From Agromyces bauzanensis (GTDB lineage Bacteria > Actinomycetota > Actinomycetes > Actinomycetales > Microbacteriaceae): a DNA stretch of 64,000 bases. Location of the stretch: positions 62,001 through 126,000 of the forward strand of contig NZ_BMMD01000003.1 in assembly GCF_014645655.1 (NCBI RefSeq), read 5' to 3'. How positions within the stretch are numbered: the stretch's first letter is position 1; the number at the start of each line of letters is the position of its first letter. Position numbers and translations under genes: made by a program. Under the pieces are notes generated by a model. The model was not told the DNA's origin. It saw only the letters and a program-made list of their open reading frames with translations, and did no database searches. This document shows, in pieces, positions 61,770 to 64,000 of this stretch.

Positions 61770-62675
61770 TCACCCGAACCGCCCGCTCACGTAGTCGTGG
61801 GTGCGCGGGTCGATGGGGTCGGCGAACATCGCCTCGGTGTCGCCGTGCTCGATGATCGTGCCCGGCGTACCCTGCGCGGCGAGGAAGAAGGCGCACTGCT
61901 GCGACACCCGCTGGGCCTGCTGCATGTTATGGGTGACGATGACGATGGTGACCTCGTGCGCAAGCTCGAGCATGGTCTCCTCGATGACACGCGTCGACGT
62001 CGGATCGAGCGCCGAGCACGGTTCATCCATGAGCAGCACTCGCGGCCGCACCGCGAGCGACCGAGCGATGCAGAGCCGCTGCTGCTGGCCGCCCGAGAGT
62101 CCCGCGCCGGGTGCGCGCAGTCGGTCCTTCACCTCGTTCCACAGGCCGGCCTTGACGAGGCACGATTCGACGAGCTCGTCCTTCTCGCCGTGCGAGACCC
62201 GCACGCCGGTCAGCTTGAGGCCGGCGATGACGTTGTCGTAGATCGACATCGCCGGGAACGGGTTCGGCTTCTGGAACACCATCCCGATCTGCTTTCTCGC
62301 GTCGACGAGCTTCCGCGCCGGGTCGTAGATATCGTCCCCGTCGAGCAGGACCTCTCCGGCGAGGCTCGCCGATGGCACGAGCTCATGCATGCGATTGAGG
62401 ATGCGGAGGAAGGTCGACTTGCCGCAGCCCGAGGGGCCGATCAGCGACGTGATCACTCCCGCCTCCATGGTGAGCGAGACCCGGTCGAGCACCTGGTGGT
62501 CGCCGAACCACGCGGTGATGTTGCGGCCCTCGAGGGTTGCGGGGGTCGCGGGCTCGGGTTCGGCCGCCTGAAACGGCTGCTGCTGGATGCCGCGGCCGAA
62601 TCGGGGCGGGCGGATGCCTTCCTGCCCGTCAGGGCTCTCGGGAATCACCTCGACGGTGGTGATGTCGTCGGTCAT
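61770..62675 (-). CDS. pstB: PstB-type phosphate ABC transporter ATPase
   Basis: ATPase of a phosphate-type importer. 301 residues from the ATG at 62675, preceded by GGAAG. A polar 45-residue lead is unusual. Then Walker [20 protein letters not shown] near 83, [19 protein letters not shown], signature [16 protein letters not shown], Walker [14 protein letters not shown] and [12 protein letters not shown] are all PstB-like. No PstS, PstC or PstA is in the window; the upstream neighbour on the same strand is a sortase-like protein, so they may lie beyond the right edge. Confidence 0.85.
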   Translation of the reverse strand: MTDDITTVEVIPESPDGQEGIRPPRFGRGIQQQPFQAAEPEPATPATLEGRNITAWFGDHQVLDRVSLTMEAGVITSLIGPSGCGKSTFLRILNRMHELVPSASLAGEVLLDGDDIYDPARKLVDARKQIGMVFQKPNPFPAMSIYDNVIAGLKLTGVRVSHGEKDELVESCLVKAGLWNEVKDRLRAPGAGLSGGQQQRLCIARSLAVRPRVLLMDEPCSALDPTSTRVIEETMLELAHEVTIVIVTHNMQQAQRVSQQCAFFLAAQGTPGTIIEHGDTEAMFADPIDPRTHDYVSGRFG

Positions 62676-62732
62676 GGCCTCGTCTTCCTTCGGGTTGCGC
62701 GGTTCAGGATGCATGGATCAGGGGGCGCGGGG

Positions 62733-63737
62733 TCAGAGCAGGTTCGGCAGGAGCCGCACGACCTCGCCGGTCACCCAGAGCGCGGCGAGCACGGTGAGCG
62801 GCACGAACACGATCCAGGTGCGGCGCGGCCCCACGTTGCGGTAGGCCCAGACCGCGACGAACTCGACGACCACGAGGAACTGCAGCGCGAACACGAGCGC
62901 CCACGCCATCGACGTGTCGCCGCGAAGCTCGCGGTCGGACTCGGGCAGCGTGGCGAAGTTCGTCAGCCGCACCCCCCTCGGCTGCACCTCGCTCGCCAGA
63001 CGGGCATCCACTCGGGCCACTCCCGTCGGCGAGAAGGGCACGCCGCGGGCGGTGGTGAGGATGACGCGGCTCTCGCCCGGCGTCAACCGTGGCGGGGCCG
63101 GGTCGCCCGCGTAGCGCAGGCCGATCACCTCGAACGTGTGCTCCCCCTGCCCCGTGATGATCGTGAATTCGTCACCGGGCGCGAGTTCTTGGATGCGGGC
63201 GAACGGCCCGCCGAAGGCCGCCGCCCGCCCGAGGATCACGCTCACGCCGACCTGGCCGGGCAGCGAGGTGTCGCGACGATGTCCGGGGCCCAGCTGCGTG
63301 GTTCCCGAATCGGTGCCCTCGACCACGATCTCGCGGATGCCGAGCTTCGGGATCTCCATCAGCGCGACGGGCGCCCCGTCGGGCAGCAGCACGTCGTTCA
63401 CGTCGCCTTCGCTCACCGGGCCGACGCCCTGCTCGAGCTGGGCGCGGAAGGAGTCGCTCAGCTGCTGCTGCGTGACGAAGTGGCGGATCTGGCCGATGAC
63501 CATCACGTTCAGCACGAACGCAAGCAGCAACGCCGAGCAGACGATCAGCGTGCCGCGGATGAACTGCATGCGGGGCGAGAGCACCACCGGTGGGCGTTCC
63601 GGTCGCGGCATCCGTCGGGGTGGCTTCGGCGGCCGGGGCGGCTTCGGAGGCCGGATCTTCCGCGGCGGAGTGGCCGAGACGTCGCCGTACGTGTCGGTGC
63701 TGTCGTATCCGTACGTGTCGAGCTCCATGAGCGTCAT
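62733..63737 (-). CDS. Sortase-fold membrane protein lacking the catalytic residues
   Basis: 334 residues: a Pro/Arg/Lys-rich cytoplasmic lead (20-50), a membrane helix (about 62-83), a sortase-like domain (about 110-250) and two C-terminal helices (about 277-298, 307-326). The fold is marked by VALMEIPKLGIREIVVEGT, LGPGHRRDTSLPGQ and SRVILTTARG. Where class E sortases read AGHR this reads LGRA (position 171 Arg for His), and where they read TLTTC it reads ILTTA (Ala230 for Cys). Hence no transpeptidase chemistry is expected. The start overlaps the upstream stop by ATGA. Confidence 0.8.
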   Translation of the reverse strand: MTLMELDTYGYDSTDTYGDVSATPPRKIRPPKPPRPPKPPRRMPRPERPPVVLSPRMQFIRGTLIVCSALLLAFVLNVMVIGQIRHFVTQQQLSDSFRAQLEQGVGPVSEGDVNDVLLPDGAPVALMEIPKLGIREIVVEGTDSGTTQLGPGHRRDTSLPGQVGVSVILGRAAAFGGPFARIQELAPGDEFTIITGQGEHTFEVIGLRYAGDPAPPRLTPGESRVILTTARGVPFSPTGVARVDARLASEVQPRGVRLTNFATLPESDRELRGDTSMAWALVFALQFLVVVEFVAVWAYRNVGPRRTWIVFVPLTVLAALWVTGEVVRLLPNLL

Positions 63738-64000
63738 GCAGGTTCTCCCACCCGCACCGGCTGCGCGAGCCGCCGCAGGAAGTAGCGCACCGCCGCGAAC
63801 CCGAGCCCGACGACGATCAGCACGGCGATGAGCCACGGCGGCGCGAACACATTGGCGTCGCGCGTGAACGACGAGAGCTCGGCGTTGTCGACGACTGGGG
63901 GCGGAGTGAGGCGCGCGTGCACCGTCACGAACGTCCACTGTCCCACCCCTTGGAGGGTGGCGCTGATGGTGCGCTTCTCGCCGGGCACCATGCCGGTCAC
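63734..64000 (-). CDS. C-terminal end of a membrane-anchored surface protein (5' end outside window)
   Basis: At least 88 codons, open to the window edge. A beta-rich segment (ISATLQGVGQWTFVTVHARLTPP) precedes one membrane helix (PWLIAVLIVVGLGFAAVRYFL) and a short basic tail, the layout of an exported protein anchored at its C-terminus. No LPXTG-type motif lies before the helix in the visible part. Overlaps the sortase-like gene by 4 bp, so they are made together. Confidence 0.6.
   Translation of the reverse strand: MTGMVPGEKRTISATLQGVGQWTFVTVHARLTPPPVVDNAELSSFTRDANVFAPPWLIAVLIVVGLGFAAVRYFLRRLAQPVRVGEPA

Overview
The window is high-GC actinobacterial DNA with almost no spare non-coding sequence, frequent GTG starts and many ATGA/GTGA/TGATG gene overlaps. 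The dense GGCATCC/GGATGCC words and the many dispersed palindromes of the 'GGTGGTCGAG...GAGACCACC' type point to the family Microbacteriaceae (Agromyces-like); this is a style-based inference, as no rRNA or tRNA gene is present.

Layout. 0-10 kb: the end of an ECF vitamin transporter, a two-domain FKBP lipoprotein and a wrecked paralogue of it, a methyltransferase, a rhodanese, and a complete Liv-type ABC importer with a fused permease-ATPase. 10.2-16.8 kb: a complete Mrp Na+/H+ antiporter operon with fused A+B. 17-25 kb: the phenylacetate (paa) core, with paaABCDE-paaG leftwards, paaI-paaK rightwards and a PaaR-type TetR regulator. 25.4-39 kb: an LLM flavoenzyme and a complete mycofactocin locus. 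mftA, too short for routine gene calling, is present, followed by mftB and mftC. Three mycofactocin-type SDR dehydrogenases, a dead fourth and a MoxR/VWA pair then come before mftD-mftE-mftF; mftR and mftG are divergent. 39-42 kb: a RecQ-type helicase and a VapBC pair. 42-47.3 kb: the lower phenylacetate pathway (paaZ, paaH, paaF, paaJ). 47.4-51 kb: gene debris, a collagen-like membrane protein and a DEAD-box RNA helicase. 51-57 kb: an esterase, a two-component system, a membrane acyltransferase and a second VapBC pair. 57-60.7 kb: a quinone oxidoreductase and an IclR regulator divergent from hutH. 60.7-64 kb: a third FKBP lipoprotein, a PstB-type ATPase, a sortase fold without its catalytic residues, and the end of a membrane-anchored surface protein.

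How it works together. The two paa clusters encode the whole route from phenylacetate to acetyl-CoA plus succinyl-CoA: PaaK ligation, PaaABCDE epoxidation, PaaG isomerisation, PaaZ ring opening, PaaF/PaaH/PaaJ beta-oxidation and PaaI proofreading. Near-palindromic 22-bp boxes of one type stand before the paa core, before paaJ-F-H-Z and before the Liv-type importer. They suggest one PaaR regulon that also governs uptake. The mycofactocin locus should make the redox cofactor and the dehydrogenases that use it.

The leads I find least explained are four: (1) dispersed repeats that form the N-terminal codons of four pathway genes (paaD, paaF, paaH, mftC); (2) the active-site-less sortase in an operon with PstB; (3) MoxR/VWA inside the mycofactocin operon; (4) the shared boxes that tie a Liv-type importer to phenylacetate catabolism. 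No CRISPR array, phage, intact insertion sequence, rRNA or tRNA gene was seen.
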